From NCBI GenBank assembly GCA_003508835.1, contig PUFA01000315.1, positions 806,001 through 870,000 on the forward strand: a stretch of 64,000 nt of DNA, given 5' to 3'. Positions 36,990-47,715 of this stretch are shown here, piece after piece (position 1 is the first letter of the stretch; each line of letters starts with the position of its first letter). The notes under the pieces are model-generated. The model had not been told where the DNA came from, did no database searches, and saw nothing but the letters and a program-made list of their open reading frames with translations. The position numbers and the translations under genes were made by a program. The stretch is from Eonycteris spelaea (Eukaryota; Chordata; Mammalia; Chiroptera; Pteropodidae).

Positions 36990-38177
36990 CTACAACTGTA
37001 ATTGTAAAAATTATCTATTTCTCTTTGTACTTCATTTAGTTTTCTTTGTATGTTTCAGAACTCCTCTTGGTGTTCACGCACTCTAGAATTGCTGTCTCTT
37101 CCTAACACAGTGTTCTTTTTCTCATGATAAAATATACTCTTTACCACTGGTAATAATCCATGCTCTGAAATGTACATTTCATGATATTAATATAGGAATA
37201 CCAGCATTTTTTTTCTTGATATATATTTTCTATCCTTTATATTTAACCTATTTCTCATGTTTCTATTTAGCCTATTTCTCATATATATTTTATACAGCAT
37301 ATGATTAAATCTTGTTTTTTAATCTAATGTAAAAGTCTTCGCCTTTTAATTTAGTGTTAAATGAGTTATACTTTTAGTTTGATTATTGTTATGATGGAGT
37401 TTCAATCTACCATGGTACTGTTTGTTTTCTTTTGTTTCATCTATTTCTTTGTTCTTTTTTCCCATGTTTTCTGGACTTATGTGGTGTGAATATTTTTTTT
37501 GATTCCATATGATCTCCACTGTTGAATTATCAAGTAAACTTTTTAATTTTGTTTTTAGCCAATAATTTTTAGAAGGCTTTTAAAAATGAGAAAAACATAT
37601 ATTTACTATATCATGATTTTTAATTCTTTTTATTCATTTGTTATATCCCAATTTTATATAGTATCAATTTTTTTCCTTCAGGAGAAATTCCTTTAACATT
37701 CTTTTAGTACGTCATAAATAAATTATCTCAGACTTTGTTCTTTTAAAATGTCTTCTGTTTTTAAGATGCTCAGTTGAAATCTGTGTTGCTACTTATTTTG
37801 ATTTGTCAGGATTTTAATGATATTGCTCTATTGTTTTCTAGCTGGCATAGTGTCTGATACGAACTCTGCTATCTTCTTATCTTTATATTCAGTACATAAC
37901 ATATTCCCTCTCCTCTACTGACCTCTTTTAAGATTTTTTTTTATTACCGTTTTTTAGCAATTTGATTAGTACATGGCTTGGTATGCTTTGCTTTATGTAT
38001 TTTTGCTTAGAGTTTGTTGATTTTGATTTGTGGCTTTTTACTTTCATCAAGCATGAAAAAAATTTGGCCATGTTTCTTCAAATATTTTTTTTTCTTTCTC
38101 CTGCTCTCTGTTTTCTCCCTGTACACTTGTGACACATATTTACACCACTACATATTATCCTATGGTGCATTGATGCT

Positions 38178-38229
<52 letters not shown>

Positions 38230-39060
38230 ATTGCAGGACCTTTCATGTCCAAATTTCATTCAGATAGTGTCCCTTTTTACCACATTTTATTTTGGATTAT
38301 TGCTCTACATTTAACCTTGGATGTATCAGGTTTGCTAACCATTTCTTTTGCAGTGCTTAATATATTGTCAATCCAATATAGAGTATTTTTCTTCTTACAG
38401 ATTGCAGAAGTTTAAATTCAGTTGACTTTTTTTCTATCTTCTGTTACTCTCCTCATCATATTTATGTGTTCTTCTTTCTTCTTGACATATAGTTTCTATT
38501 TGTAATAGCTGATTTTATTTACTTGGCTATTAATTCTATGATCTATGACATTTTCTTAGTCATAATCTAATGACTGATTTTCTCCCTGGTTATGAGCTGT
38601 ATTTCTTGTTTCTGTGAATGCACATTAGATTGTTATTTGATTTCAGAATCATTAATTTTTCATTCTTTCATTTTAGCTTTCATTTTATTACTATAAATAT
38701 TGTTGGGCTTTATTCTGTATTGCACTTAAGTTACTTGTAATCAGTGTGATCATTTAAGATTTGTTTTAAATCTTTGTGAGAATGAGTCCATGTTAGTCTT
38801 TAGCTTTATGCTACTTTGATCTCTCTTCCACTGCTCTCTCTTTCTTCCCCTCTCTCCCTTCCTCCTCTTGGGTATTCTGTATCTCAGATTCTAGGCAACT
38901 TGTCCTCTCAAAACTCCAAACTTTGATTTCAAAACTTATGAGGTATACTTCTCTCTGCTGTGCCTGGAAATTATCCCTGGCAATAAGCTGAGTTCATTGT
39001 ATATCTTACTTCATTTGTTTCTCTTCTCTCAGGTATCACTTTGCTGCTTCACATACTTTA
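36990..39060 (-). mobile_element. Old L1 5' half: start of ORF2, ORF1 and upstream region
   Basis: Reading the minus strand, this contains the ORF2 endonuclease N-terminal part, the inter-ORF region and ORF1 of an ancient L1. On the plus strand I see the antisense of the endonuclease start (near 37180-37340, 'aatcttgttttttaatctaa'), the ORF1 C-terminal region ('aattcctttaacattctttt' near 37684 and 'agcaatttgattagtacatg' near 37957), and the ORF1 middle at about 38040-38100 (CTTCAAATATTTTTTTT). Farther right is the coiled-coil and 5' part. All frames are destroyed. The alternative is a HAL1-type element for the ORF1 part. The right boundary is vague. Confidence 0.65.
38177..38229 (+). repeat. 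(TTTA)n microsatellite
   Basis: Thirteen uninterrupted TTTA units inside the old L1. Likely length-polymorphic. Confidence 0.97.
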
Positions 39061-40054
39061 AATTATTGCTTCATATATTTTATCTGTTGCTTATTTCATC
39101 ATGGCCCAGAGTAAAATTTTCTAATGGTGCAGGTTGATGGATACCAATTTCTAATTTAAATGAGGTCCAGTATATTCATTTTTTATTTTATATTAATGTT
39201 TTCATGTCCTTTTTTCTACTTTGTCTAATTCGAGATCATAGAGATATATTCACACATTTATTTCTATTAGCTATACTTTTCATATTTAGACTTATGATTT
39301 ATTTCAAATTATTATTTGTTTGTTACCTTACATAGTGATTCCATCTTGGATTATTATCTTTTATCCTGAAAAGTTATTTTAAATTAGTGCTTTTAATCAC
39401 CATAAAAGAACTTATGACAATTAATCTTCTTTTGCTCCTTTGTTCTGTTCATCAACAGATATTATTAGAAACTTCTACTCTTGGCTATGATGGAATAAGA
39501 GAGGCTAAATTTACTCTCCCACTTTAAACATCTAGAAAATCAGACAAAATATAAGTTGATCAATGTAAAATAATAATAATAAGAAGAAGACTAAGAATAA
39601 GATTGTGCTTATTATCTTGCTTACATTTCTCTCATACTATGTGTAGGGCTAATAGTTATCTAGATCTAAGTAAATTTCTTCCTCTTTCTTTTACTGTAAG
39701 CCAAGTCATTTTTTTCCTTAAGATATTTAACCAGAATTTCTTTTGGCAGTGTATTTTAGTGAACCACATGGATCTTCCTAAAGCATTAATTGTTTAATCC
39801 TGTTTATTTTTCTATTTCTATTATTTTTGACATTTTACTAATTAATTTATAGTAACTATATTTCAAAGATAGTAGCTCCCTGAATATGTTAGTTGTAGAT
39901 ATTTTTTAATTTATTATTTATATTTTGACTTTAAGCATGTCCAAAATAATTATAGGAGAAAATAGAAGTAAATAAAAAGATTTGAAGGCAAACATTAAAG
40001 TTACTGAAAGTAAGCACTAGAGCATCAGAAAATGTTTTACGATAAGTTCAAGGG
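39061..40054. other. AT-rich, possibly more diverged L1
   Basis: The stretch 39120-39250 reads vaguely like antisense L1 ('gaggtccagtatattcattt'). A plus-strand 'tctagaaaatcagacaaaat' near 39531 resembles an old L1 5' end. The evidence is too weak for a firm call. The plus frame at 39603-39797 is not credible. Confidence 0.3.
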
Positions 40055-40170
40055 GTTTAGAGTCAGACTTTTCAATCTGGATTGTACTTCTTATTACCTT
40101 TGTTGTTTTGGACACGTTGCTAAACTTTTCTTCTTTCAATTTTCTTGTCTATAAAATGGGAAAACAATTA
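40055..40170 (+). mobile_element. MIR fragment
   Basis: The plus-strand MIR order is clear: 'gggtttagagtcagactttt' (consensus GGAGTCAGACAGACCTGGG), then a TTTTGGACACGTTGCTAAAC region (consensus TTGGGCAAGTTACTTAAC), ending 'tgtctataaaatgggaaaac' (consensus CATCTGTAAAATGGG). Confidence 0.65.
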
Positions 40171-41109
40171 CACAAATCTCTTTAGACAACTCGGCTTAGA
40201 CAAATCTCAGGACACCACTTAGAAACTGTACCAGGCTCACTGTGAGTGCTGTCATAGCTATTTGGGAATCCTAGGGCAAAAGCCATATTGTATACAAAGG
40301 CTTCCCACAGGGGAAAATGTCAGAGAAATAAAGCCTTAGGTTTTAAAATTCTTAAAGTATCTTTCAGGAGATATTTTTAGAAGCAGATTATTGACTTCAA
40401 ATTGAGTCAAGACTACAAAAATACTTATTACAAAGGGTAATTTAAAATTTCCTTCAATTGGATCTTTGCATGATCTAATTCAAATGTCTGACTCTTCTAC
40501 CTCAGGGTTTTATTAGCATTAAAGAGATCCTGATTATCATCACTATCATTATTATTGGCATTGGCTTTATCTAAATAGTTATACTAGACTAGTAGAGAAA
40601 TAAAGAAATATTACTGAGGACTTTATTTTAATTGTGAGCTATTAATAACTTACTAAAAATATTTTTCTTTGTCTTCATAATACTCTTCCATAATCATAAT
40701 TTTTTAAAAAAATAAACAATAATATGTAAAAATTAAGTAGCATATAACACTTTTCACTTTACTTTGAATAGATTTTTAGTTTATAATCGCGGATTATAAA
40801 GTATGCTATTTACCAAGCTAAATGTCAGATGAATCACAAAAGCTGGCCTTAGACACTGGTATTATTAATTCAGGAAACATTCGTCTCCTTTTGTAGTGAA
40901 TTACTTTATTTTTCACATGCAGTATTAAAGCAAGAATAACTAAAGAACTGTTCTCTGTAACTTTTTCACTGTTAACTTTTGAAATCTTATAAGCTAGTTA
41001 CCATTAATTCAGCAATATAGTAACTCCCTTGTGAGAAATATGTATAATTATTTATTTGACAGCCTATTATCTCCTTGTTGCCTGCGTATTTTAGTTATTT
41101 ATATAAATC
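40171..41109. other. No assignable features
   Basis: AT-rich DNA, no gene or named repeat recognised. Confidence 0.45.
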
Positions 41110-41250
41110 AGTTATTGTATACATGTTACATATATATCATGTATACATATATACCATGCATATATACACATATGCATAGCATGTATATGTAGAGATATAT
41201 GCATACACCTACACACATAAGCTACATATATGTGTGTGTGTATAGTGATA
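41110..41250. repeat. Degenerate (TA)/(CA/TG) alternating purine-pyrimidine tract
   Basis: About 140 bases of near-continuous TATAC/CATG/TGTG alternation with many short palindromes such as ATGCATAT, ending in a (TG)6-type run near 41230. Such tracts can extrude cruciforms or adopt Z-DNA; that is inference. Confidence 0.8.
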
Positions 41251-42184
41251 GGTAAAAAAGCTGTAAGTTAAGTGTGTAAGCAAAATATAACACAGAGCTC
41301 CCTTTTCCCTTTAAATGTAATTTGCTCAAGGATACCTTCACTATTGTTGCAGTCTGGATAACATGGTCTACACTCTCTTTAGTGTGGATCTAGAAAGAGT
41401 GGCAACAAGAGATGTGGGGCAGGTGTAGCTGTTTAATTTGTGTTACAAATAACTTTCCTTCTGATTACAAGCATCACTTTATCACACAAAACCTCTATAT
41501 AGTAAATTTAATTTCTGTAGGTGTGGGGAAAAAACTAGATGAGATTATAACACATAAGTACATTAATTTTAAATTGTTAACAATAACTGTTATAATAGTT
41601 ACAGGGAAGAGAAATCAGTACTTCCTGTGACTGTTCCCTCAAAGGTATATTCTATTTCTCACCTTGCAGCCATACTCTCCAGTTTAATAGCTAAATGAAT
41701 CTACTAATCTCAATTGTGGAAGTCTCCATTCACTTTCTGGAAAGTCCTACCACTATCCAAATGGATTGGATTACCTTAAGCTGCTTAATCTACTTCCAAT
41801 AAGAATATTGCTGTTGGTAAGATATCAAATGGAGCTCTAGGTGTTACTCATAACCCCAGGACACTATGGAGATCTGCCCCATACACTGACAGATTTATAA
41901 TAGAGGCTGAGATCACTCTGAATGTATGGGTACCAGCCGGAAAGAAATGACACCTGGATTCAAGAGGGTCTTTAACAAATGATAAAGGTGTAAATTTATC
42001 GAGAGGACATAACAATTCTAAATGTCTATACAACTAATAACAAAGTTTCATAATATAGAATGTAAAAACTGTTAGAAGTACAAGAAGAAATAGATAAATC
42101 TATAATTAAAATAAGGTATTTCACTATGACTCTCAATAATTTAGAAAATGTGGAAATAATATCAAAATGGCTAAATTCAAAAGG
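41251..42184. other. No assignable features
   Basis: AT-rich DNA. Short frames at 41412-41630 (plus) and 41848-42033 (minus) have no recognised family. Confidence 0.45.
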
Positions 42185-42850
42185 ACTATTCAAAACAAGT
42201 GTTGGTTAGTTTGAGGTGTCACTGGAACTATCATGTGCTGGTGGTGGGGATAGAAACTTATACAACCATTTAGAAAAAGATTTTTTTATTTTCTTAAAAT
42301 ATAAATCTCTATCATATGGCCTGGTATACCTAATCCTAGATATTTACCAAAGAGAGAGAAAGTGTATGTCAACCCAAAGACATGCACCCAAATGTTCACA
42401 GCAGCCTTATTTGTAATACATAAACCTGGAGCAATCAAAACTATCCATCAACAGGTGATGGATGAACATTTAGTGGTATATCCATACAGTGCAATATTAC
42501 TCAGCAAAAAAAGAATAATCAATTAATACATGCAAAAACATGGATGAATCTCAAAATAATTACAAGTGAAAGAAGAAAAAAAAGGATTATACAGTTATAA
42601 TTATAATTGTATAAAAATCTAAAAAACACATGCTGATTTATAGTGTCAAAGAGCAGACCAGTGCTTTGTTTGATATGAGAGGGATTGAGAAGAGATGGGT
42701 AATGAAGCATCATGAGAAAGCTAGTGAGTGTGTTGGAAATGTTTGTCATCATTGATTGTGGTGGTAGTTTTATGTATATACATATTTGTCAAATATCAAA
42801 TTGAATACTTTTTATGCAGTCATTACATGTCAACTATATCTCACTAAACC
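42185..42850 (+). mobile_element. L1 3' end (L1MC/L1ME-type), plus strand
   Basis: Sense L1 landmarks run in order: 'gtgtcactggaactatcatg' near 42217, 'ttacaaccatttagaaaaag'-type block near 42260, 'atggcctggtatacctaatc' near 42316, 'tgttcacagcagccttattt' near 42393, 'aactatccatcaacaggtga' near 42439, 'tccatacagtgcaatattac' near 42481, then 3' UTR with a TGTCAACTATATCTCA end near 42829. ORF2 is broken. The 66-codon frame at 42216-42416 is a fragment of it. Confidence 0.8.
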
Positions 42851-42880
42851 TTCTCAATTAATGTTAGCAGTTTTGAGTTT

Positions 42881-42934
42881 GTTTTGCATTATGATGTATA
42901 TATGACTGTTTTGCATTATGATGTATTTATGACT
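42881..42934 (+). repeat. 27-bp unit in tandem, two copies
   Basis: GTTTTGCATTATGATGTATA starts both units (42881 and 42908). They differ at one position (A/T) over 27 bases. This is a small local duplication just after the L1 3' end. Confidence 0.95.
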
Positions 42935-43337
42935 CAATTTAAAGAAAACTGACATTTTTTCATACTAATCTTTCTACCCATAAACATGAGGCATCTCTTG
43001 ATTTATTTACATTTTCTCAATATCTTTCAACTTTATATATTTTTTTCATGTGAGACACAAACATATTTTCATAAATTTGTTTTTACTATTCTATTATTTA
43101 GAACATAAGGGAAGCTGTCACACTAAAGGACTGACACTGCAGTGACATTAAGTACAAGACGTTTATTTTTCTTACACAGTTATGCGTGAATCATTTGTCA
43201 GGAAAGTGTGTTGGAAAGTATGCTTTTGAGGGATTGAGGCTAGTTTAATGATCAAAAAGTCCTAAGTTGTTTTTTTTTTTTTTTTTTTTTGCCAAGTAAG
43301 CTCCTTGCCTTCCTTTTGTTTTTTCTTTATCAACGTA
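42935..43337. other. AT-rich spacer with T homopolymer
   Basis: Unassigned. It includes a T run of about 21 bases at 43270-43290. Confidence 0.5.
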
Positions 43338-43920
43338 CAGCAGGTCCTCAAAAAACATAGTTTTCTTCAACACCGTTTTGTTATAACATTGAGGAAAAAA
43401 ATAGATTCCAACTGGGGTCACCGTCTGTGTGAAGTTTGCACATCCTCCCCATGTCTGTGTGGGCTTTCTCAGGGACTCTGGTTTCCTCCCACATCCTTAA
43501 AATGTGCATGTTAGGTGAACTGGAGTATCTAAATGATCCCAGAATGAGTGTGGGTGTGTGTGAGGGACATTGCAATAAAACAGCATCTAGTCCAGGGTTG
43601 GTTTCTGCCTCGCGTCCTGAGCTGCTGGGATAAGCTGCAGCCACCCATGACCCGAAACTGGAAGTGTATTAGAAAATAATAATCTAACTCATTTTTATTC
43701 ATCTTTCTTAAATGTATGTATAGGTCTCCTTTATTTCAATGTTTAACATTAAAAGTATTTTGGGTCTTTATTTAGAAGTTTAGTGGTTTTTGTGGCCAGA
43801 AGTATGAAGTAGGAACTTAATTCTTGTTTACATTAATAACAAAATTGGTTTTATTATTTATCGTTTTGCTTAAAGTTGGTTTCCAAGAACCTACCAGTGA
43901 TGTTAAGGGAGGACTTACTC
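43338..43920 (+). mobile_element. TA-flanked non-autonomous DNA transposon with SINE-like core
   Basis: The two ends are inverted and similar: CAGCAGGTCCTCAAAAAACA at the left, and the complement of GTTAAGGGAGGACTTACTC at the right, sharing a GTCCTC..AAC core. TA lies directly outside both ends (43336-43337 and 43921-43922), as expected of Tc1/mariner-type insertion. The interior at about 43417-43500 contains 'gtgtgaagtttgcacatcct', a CCCATGTCTGTGTGGGCTTTC block and 'ggtttcctcccacatcctta'. This resembles the conserved central/tail module of V-SINE-type retroposons. I recall this as an old mammalian repeat but not its name. Open frames on both strands here (43305-43514, 43381-43644, 43436-43633) come from the repeat, not a gene. 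Confidence 0.75.
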
Positions 43921-44009
43921 TAATTCCTCCAAAAATTTAGTAGTTTTCTGGGACATTGACTTAGAAACAATTTGTGTACCCATAGTTCCTTTCACGGATT
44001 TTTAGCGTG

Positions 44010-44240
44010 CTTTGTTTTGGGCCTTAATTTACTTTTGACTGCTGTGCTGACAAGAGTTAAACTAGCAGGTCTAGGTTGCTCAAACCTGTACATTCCCAAG
44101 AAAGGCTCGTCACCAGGTCTGGCCCTTTGCCAGCTCCTGGGAGATGAGCTCTGTGCCCTTGGAATATTTTGCCTGATAAGTGTTTTCAAATGCCTGAAAT
44201 TTGATACCATGTTGTGCCAGTGCCAGTTTTAGCAAACAGT
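44010..44240 (+). mobile_element. Probable ERVL-type LTR fragment
   Basis: 'ttgctcaaacctgtacattc' near 44079, 'aagaaaggctcgtcaccagg' near 44098, 'gctcctgggagatgagctct' near 44134 and 'ggaatattttgcctgataag' near 44161 occur in an order I associate with mammalian ERVL LTRs. The ends are not defined and the family is not resolved. There is no retroviral coding sequence. Confidence 0.5.
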
Positions 44241-44799
44241 TTATTATAACAGTGTTATTGTAGTGCACACCTGTTTTTTTTATGCCTAAGGTTTTGTGCC
44301 AGTTTGATTTGATAGTTTATACTAACAATGTAATTAATGGCGAAGCCCTGTTTTTACTTCTTGGGACTGAGATCTAAGTATCTGAAGTCCCTCACACAGT
44401 TGTCACATGCCTACATGACTCACCTCCAAAAAAAAACCCCTGGATATAAGGGCTTAGGTGATCTTCCCTGGTTGGTGGTACTTTGCATGTGTTGTCATGC
44501 GTCATAATTAGGAAAATTAAGTGCATCCATGCAACTCCACTAGGAAAGGTCACCTGGAAGCTTTTGCTTGTATTCTCCTGGAATTTTTCCCATGCACCCT
44601 TTCCCTTTGCTGATTTGTAACTTTTTTTTTTTTTTTTTGCTATAATACGCAGTAACCATAAATATAACAGCTTTTTTGACACCTATGAGTTCTAGCAAAT
44701 CATCTAGCCTAAGAGTGGCCTTTGAAATTCCTGCCACAGCTACTTTTAGGCTATTTCGAACAACAGGTAGAATAGGAAGACCAGTTTCTTACTACAGAC
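44241..44799. other. Unassigned; may include more LTR sequence
   Basis: No secure call. It contains a T run at 44622-44638 and short frames on the minus strand that read through it. Confidence 0.4.
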
Positions 44800-45298
44800 C
44801 TTTGATTGTTGGCTCTGAAGTCTAATTGGCCTTTGAGAAAGAATTCTGGGTACTTGCAGCCCCTGAGGCCCTCTGAAATACTGGTTTCATTAATGGCTTC
44901 AGTTAGTGGTCTCCTGTACCCACTCTGCTTTTTGCTTTTGACTCATTCACATGTCTTGTTTTGGCCAATGAAGAGGTTAGCAAACATGATATGAACAAAG
45001 ACTTATAAAGCCCTTGCACATTTCTGCTTTTCTTATTGGAACTCTGCCAGTGTCATGAGATCAAACCTAGCATAGCTTGTGAAAGAATGAGAGACCATAT
45101 AGGTTGAGCTGAATTGCCAAGTAGAAGACAATTTTAGCCCAGGAAACTTCCTTCTGACACACTAGCCGACTATAAATACTTGAAATAGCCCCCCAACTGA
45201 TCTATAGATATTTGATTAATAAACACTTATTATGTATAATTTAGATTTCTGAGGATTTGTTAGGCAGCAACATTATTTTGGCAATAGCTAACAGTTAC
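44800..45298 (+). mobile_element. MLT1-type LTR (ERVL-MaLR)
   Basis: Plus-oriented MaLR LTR. Recognisable are 'gaattctgggtacttgcagc' near 44841, 'cttgttttggccaatgaaga' near 44956, 'acaaagacttataaagccct' near 44995 and 'aatgagagaccatataggtt' near 45087. The 3' part contains AATAAACACTTATTATG as polyadenylation region, and the end 'tggcaatagctaacagttac' matches the usual MLT1 terminus. No internal region follows. The 5' limit is approximate. Confidence 0.75.
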
Positions 45299-45628
45299 AG
45301 GCCCCAAATACAAATGTTCACTATTTTCTTTCTTGCAAATTTGTCAACACACATTAATAATCTGATCTTTTCTATCTGCTTTTCTCAGAACAATAGGGTC
45401 TTGACACATGTGGTCCGCTTTCCAAGTTCTCAAAAGCTGCAGTTTTATCAAATGTTTTGTATCATATACTCTGCCCTCAAAATGTACCTTAACGTTGCTG
45501 ACTGCTTTTCAACAACTCCTGCCCTTATATCCTATTCTGTACTACCATCATGTCTCAACTCAATAATTCATATCTTGGGAACTTGTCCCTTTGCTTTGTT
45601 TTTGACTATACTACTCTAGAGTGATTCT

Positions 45629-45632
45629 GAAA

Positions 45633-45700
<68 letters not shown>

Positions 45701-45706
45701 AAAAGG
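45629..45706 (+). repeat. (GAAA)n microsatellite, pure purine
   Basis: About 78 bases of purine only, with around seventeen GAAA units uninterrupted. A long perfect array of this kind is usually recent and highly polymorphic. Confidence 0.97.
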
Positions 45707-45769
45707 TAGATTATATTATTACATTGTATTTACTACATTCAAAAAAATCCAAATGTATGTATTATATGC

Positions 45770-46010
45770 TTGGCCTATTGGTCCTATGTGATCTGGCCCT
45801 CAGTTACATCTGTGACCTCCCTCTTTTTATTTTTACCCTCTCTCACTCCAGTTGCTGGTCCTCAGACTTCTCAAGCATTCAACAACTATAGGGTCTACTC
45901 ACTTGATGTTCCCTATGCCTTTCTGATTCATGCCCCAGATATGCACAGGGATCTCTCTTGCAGTATTTAAGCTATTCTTAGGCAGATATTTAGTGAATTA
46001 CTACAGTAAA
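45770..46010 (+). mobile_element. L2 internal/3' fragment
   Basis: 'tatgtgatctggccctcagt' near 45785, a CTCACTCCAGTTGCTGGTCC block near 45843, and 'ccctatgcctttctgattca' near 45911 follow the L2 order (CTGGCCCC...CCTACCTTTCC...CTGTGCCTTTGC). It probably belongs with the L2 3' end at 46668, separated by the LTR. Confidence 0.6.
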
Positions 46011-46140
46011 GCCTGCTATCATGCAGCGGTCTTGTTTTCATGATTAATCAGGCATCTATCTATATAGGAAATGATCCTGCCCTATAGGTGGTTAAATATT
46101 TAAATACCGTTCATGCTTACTTATCACCTTATCTGAAAGG

Positions 46141-46665
46141 TGATAGGGTTCAGGATATGCTACCCCAAAATATAGCTCCTTGGTGTATTGAATATTATTT
46201 GCAGTTAAAGGCGTTGAGAAAACAGCAGAAGCAGGAAGATCTATCTTCTCCCTACCCTTCTCCCCTGAAGCAGGTCATAAAACTCCTTTAAGAGGTTCCC
46301 TTTCTATACCTGGAGGAAAACACATCCTTAGCTCTGAAAATGAAAGGACACCAAGAATTTGGAAAATAGGTCTTGCTAAGTTTTCTCAGTTTACATCATT
46401 TAACTCATACTTGTTACATTTTTCCAACTTATCACACTAACTTTTCACATTTCTCCATGACTGTCTACTCTTTATCAAACCTAGCATAAAAATACTAACC
46501 ATTTCTTAAGGTCTTCATTTCTTTATGAAGGCCCCCATGCCCCATAAAAGTTATATTAAATAAATTTGTATACTTTCCTCCTGGTAGTCTCTTCTTGTCA
46601 AGTTTACTTCTCAAACCAGCCAGGGACTCTTAAGAAAATCAAGGACAACTTTTACTTCCCCTACA
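46141..46665 (+). mobile_element. ERV1-type solo LTR (MER34-like)
   Basis: At about 525 bp this is the best preserved LTR in the window. It starts TGATAGGGTTCAGGATATGC and ends CTTCCCCTACA, the TG...CA termini of retroviral LTRs. Landmarks: 'taccccaaaatatagctcct' near 46161, 'aaacagcagaagcaggaaga' near 46220, a CATAAAAGTTATATTAAATAAA promoter/polyadenylation region near 46542, and 'aaaccagccagggactctta' near 46613. The flanking four bases are AAGG and TAGG, an imperfect target duplication. Family assignment to MER34 is from memory. It interrupts an L2, so it is younger than that. It has no coding sequence. Confidence 0.72.
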
Positions 46666-46667
46666 TA

Positions 46668-46880
46668 GGCCTTCCTTATTCATCCTATATAAAATAGCAT
46701 CTGCCCTCACTCTGAAAATGTCCTTCATATTCTTTTTCCCTATCTTTTTTCTTCATAGTATAGCATTGGATATATCTTCCACAGTAGAACATGAGTATAA
46801 TAATCGCTATTTCAGTTTTGTTCTGGTCATAACTAGTCCTTTGTACATATTCGTTGATCAAATGGATGAACCTCCATCTA
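46668..46880 (+). mobile_element. L2 3'-end fragment
   Basis: 'aggccttccttattcatcct' followed by TATAAAATAGCATCTGCCCT and CACTC matches the L2 block before its 3' end. Later parts (near 46735-46800) fit the CTTCATAGCA...TAGAATATAAG region loosely. It directly follows the ERV1-like LTR. Confidence 0.65.
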
Positions 46881-47091
46881 CTCCCACCCAAAGCAAATTT
46901 TCCTCAAAATGAGTTAGTAACTTTAAAATAATAAATCCAGCAATAGGTCATTCTACGTGTTCTTTGAAAACCAAGTCCAGTGGAACTATACATGAGTGTA
47001 GAATTATTCATCCTTCAACATTTTCCCACCTATGTGAGTGATAGATATGGCTTTTCCCCAGTATCCAGCACCTGTTATATCAAACATATGG

Positions 47092-47145
47092 GCACACCAC
47101 ACACACACAACATACACGGCATACTGTACACACAACACAAACACG
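47092..47145 (+). repeat. Degenerate (CA)n tract
   Basis: CA-rich with interruptions (GGCACAC, ATACACGG, TACTGTACAC). An old decayed microsatellite. Confidence 0.85.
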
Positions 47146-47472
47146 TAAACTCTTACCCTTCAAAGCAATAATTTTCAGCAGTCGTACATTATAACGGACA
47201 GGAGGAAAAGACATACTGTATTAACTACCTCTAATTCTGCAGCACATTTCTCTAATGAACTTAGAACTTTCTACATGTACAGGAGTTTCAGTTCTCTTTT
47301 GCATTTCCTTTGTTCCTACTCTCAGTTGGTAATTGAAGAGACTTTCCTCATTTCTGATGATATACCCCTTATACCCTCTGGCAATTGGGTTCACTTTGAC
47401 TCATATATAGACCCTGTGAGGCCAATCTTTTAAAAGTGTTTCAACTCAGCCACTTTCCTGGTGTCACTGTAC

Positions 47473-47715
47473 TCAACAGAACTTGCTTGACTGTCGTTTG
47501 AGCAAGGGCTGCTCCCAAGTAGGCATCTCTTCTGGTTTTGCAGATCCAGAAAGCTTCATACGTTCATCCGTATTTTTGGTAAAGTTTTGGACATAAGATC
47601 CTGCTTCCTTCAAACCCAGTTGGTACAGATCAAGTGCTACTTGATCTTCTCCCTTGCTTTCCTTCTCTGGGGTTGACAAATCTAGGGCCAGCCACTCAGC
47701 AAGGTCTGCATAGAG
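47473..47715 (-). CDS. Candidate terminal exon or retrocopy, unknown protein
   Basis: This is the only frame in the window that reads like real protein outside a recognised repeat. From about 47715 down to the TGA stop at 47473 there are about 80 sense codons, rich in E, K, D, L and S with two W residues, starting ILYADLAEWLALDLSTPEKE and ending PLLKRQSSKFC. There is no ATG at the start. Just upstream on the minus strand (47716-47745) is a pyrimidine-rich tract ending in CACTAG, a plausible splice acceptor. The picture fits a last coding exon, with in-frame stop directly upstream and non-coding-looking sequence beyond. I do not recognise the protein family and saw no partner exons. A 5'-truncated processed pseudogene or chance frame remain possible. 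No polyadenylation signal was found close downstream. Confidence 0.35.
   Translation of the reverse strand, partial: LYADLAEWLALDLSTPEKESKGEDQVALDLYQLGLKEAGSYVQNFTKNTDERMKLSGSAKPEEMPTWEQPLLKRQSSKFC

Noticed and set aside
43305..43644. Overlapping open frames on both strands with higher GC
   Set aside because: They sit in the TA-flanked DNA transposon and reflect its SINE-like core, not a coding exon.
45257..45619. 120-codon plus-strand open frame
   Set aside because: It begins inside the end of an MLT1 LTR and runs into AT-rich sequence. No motif, promoter or splice context.
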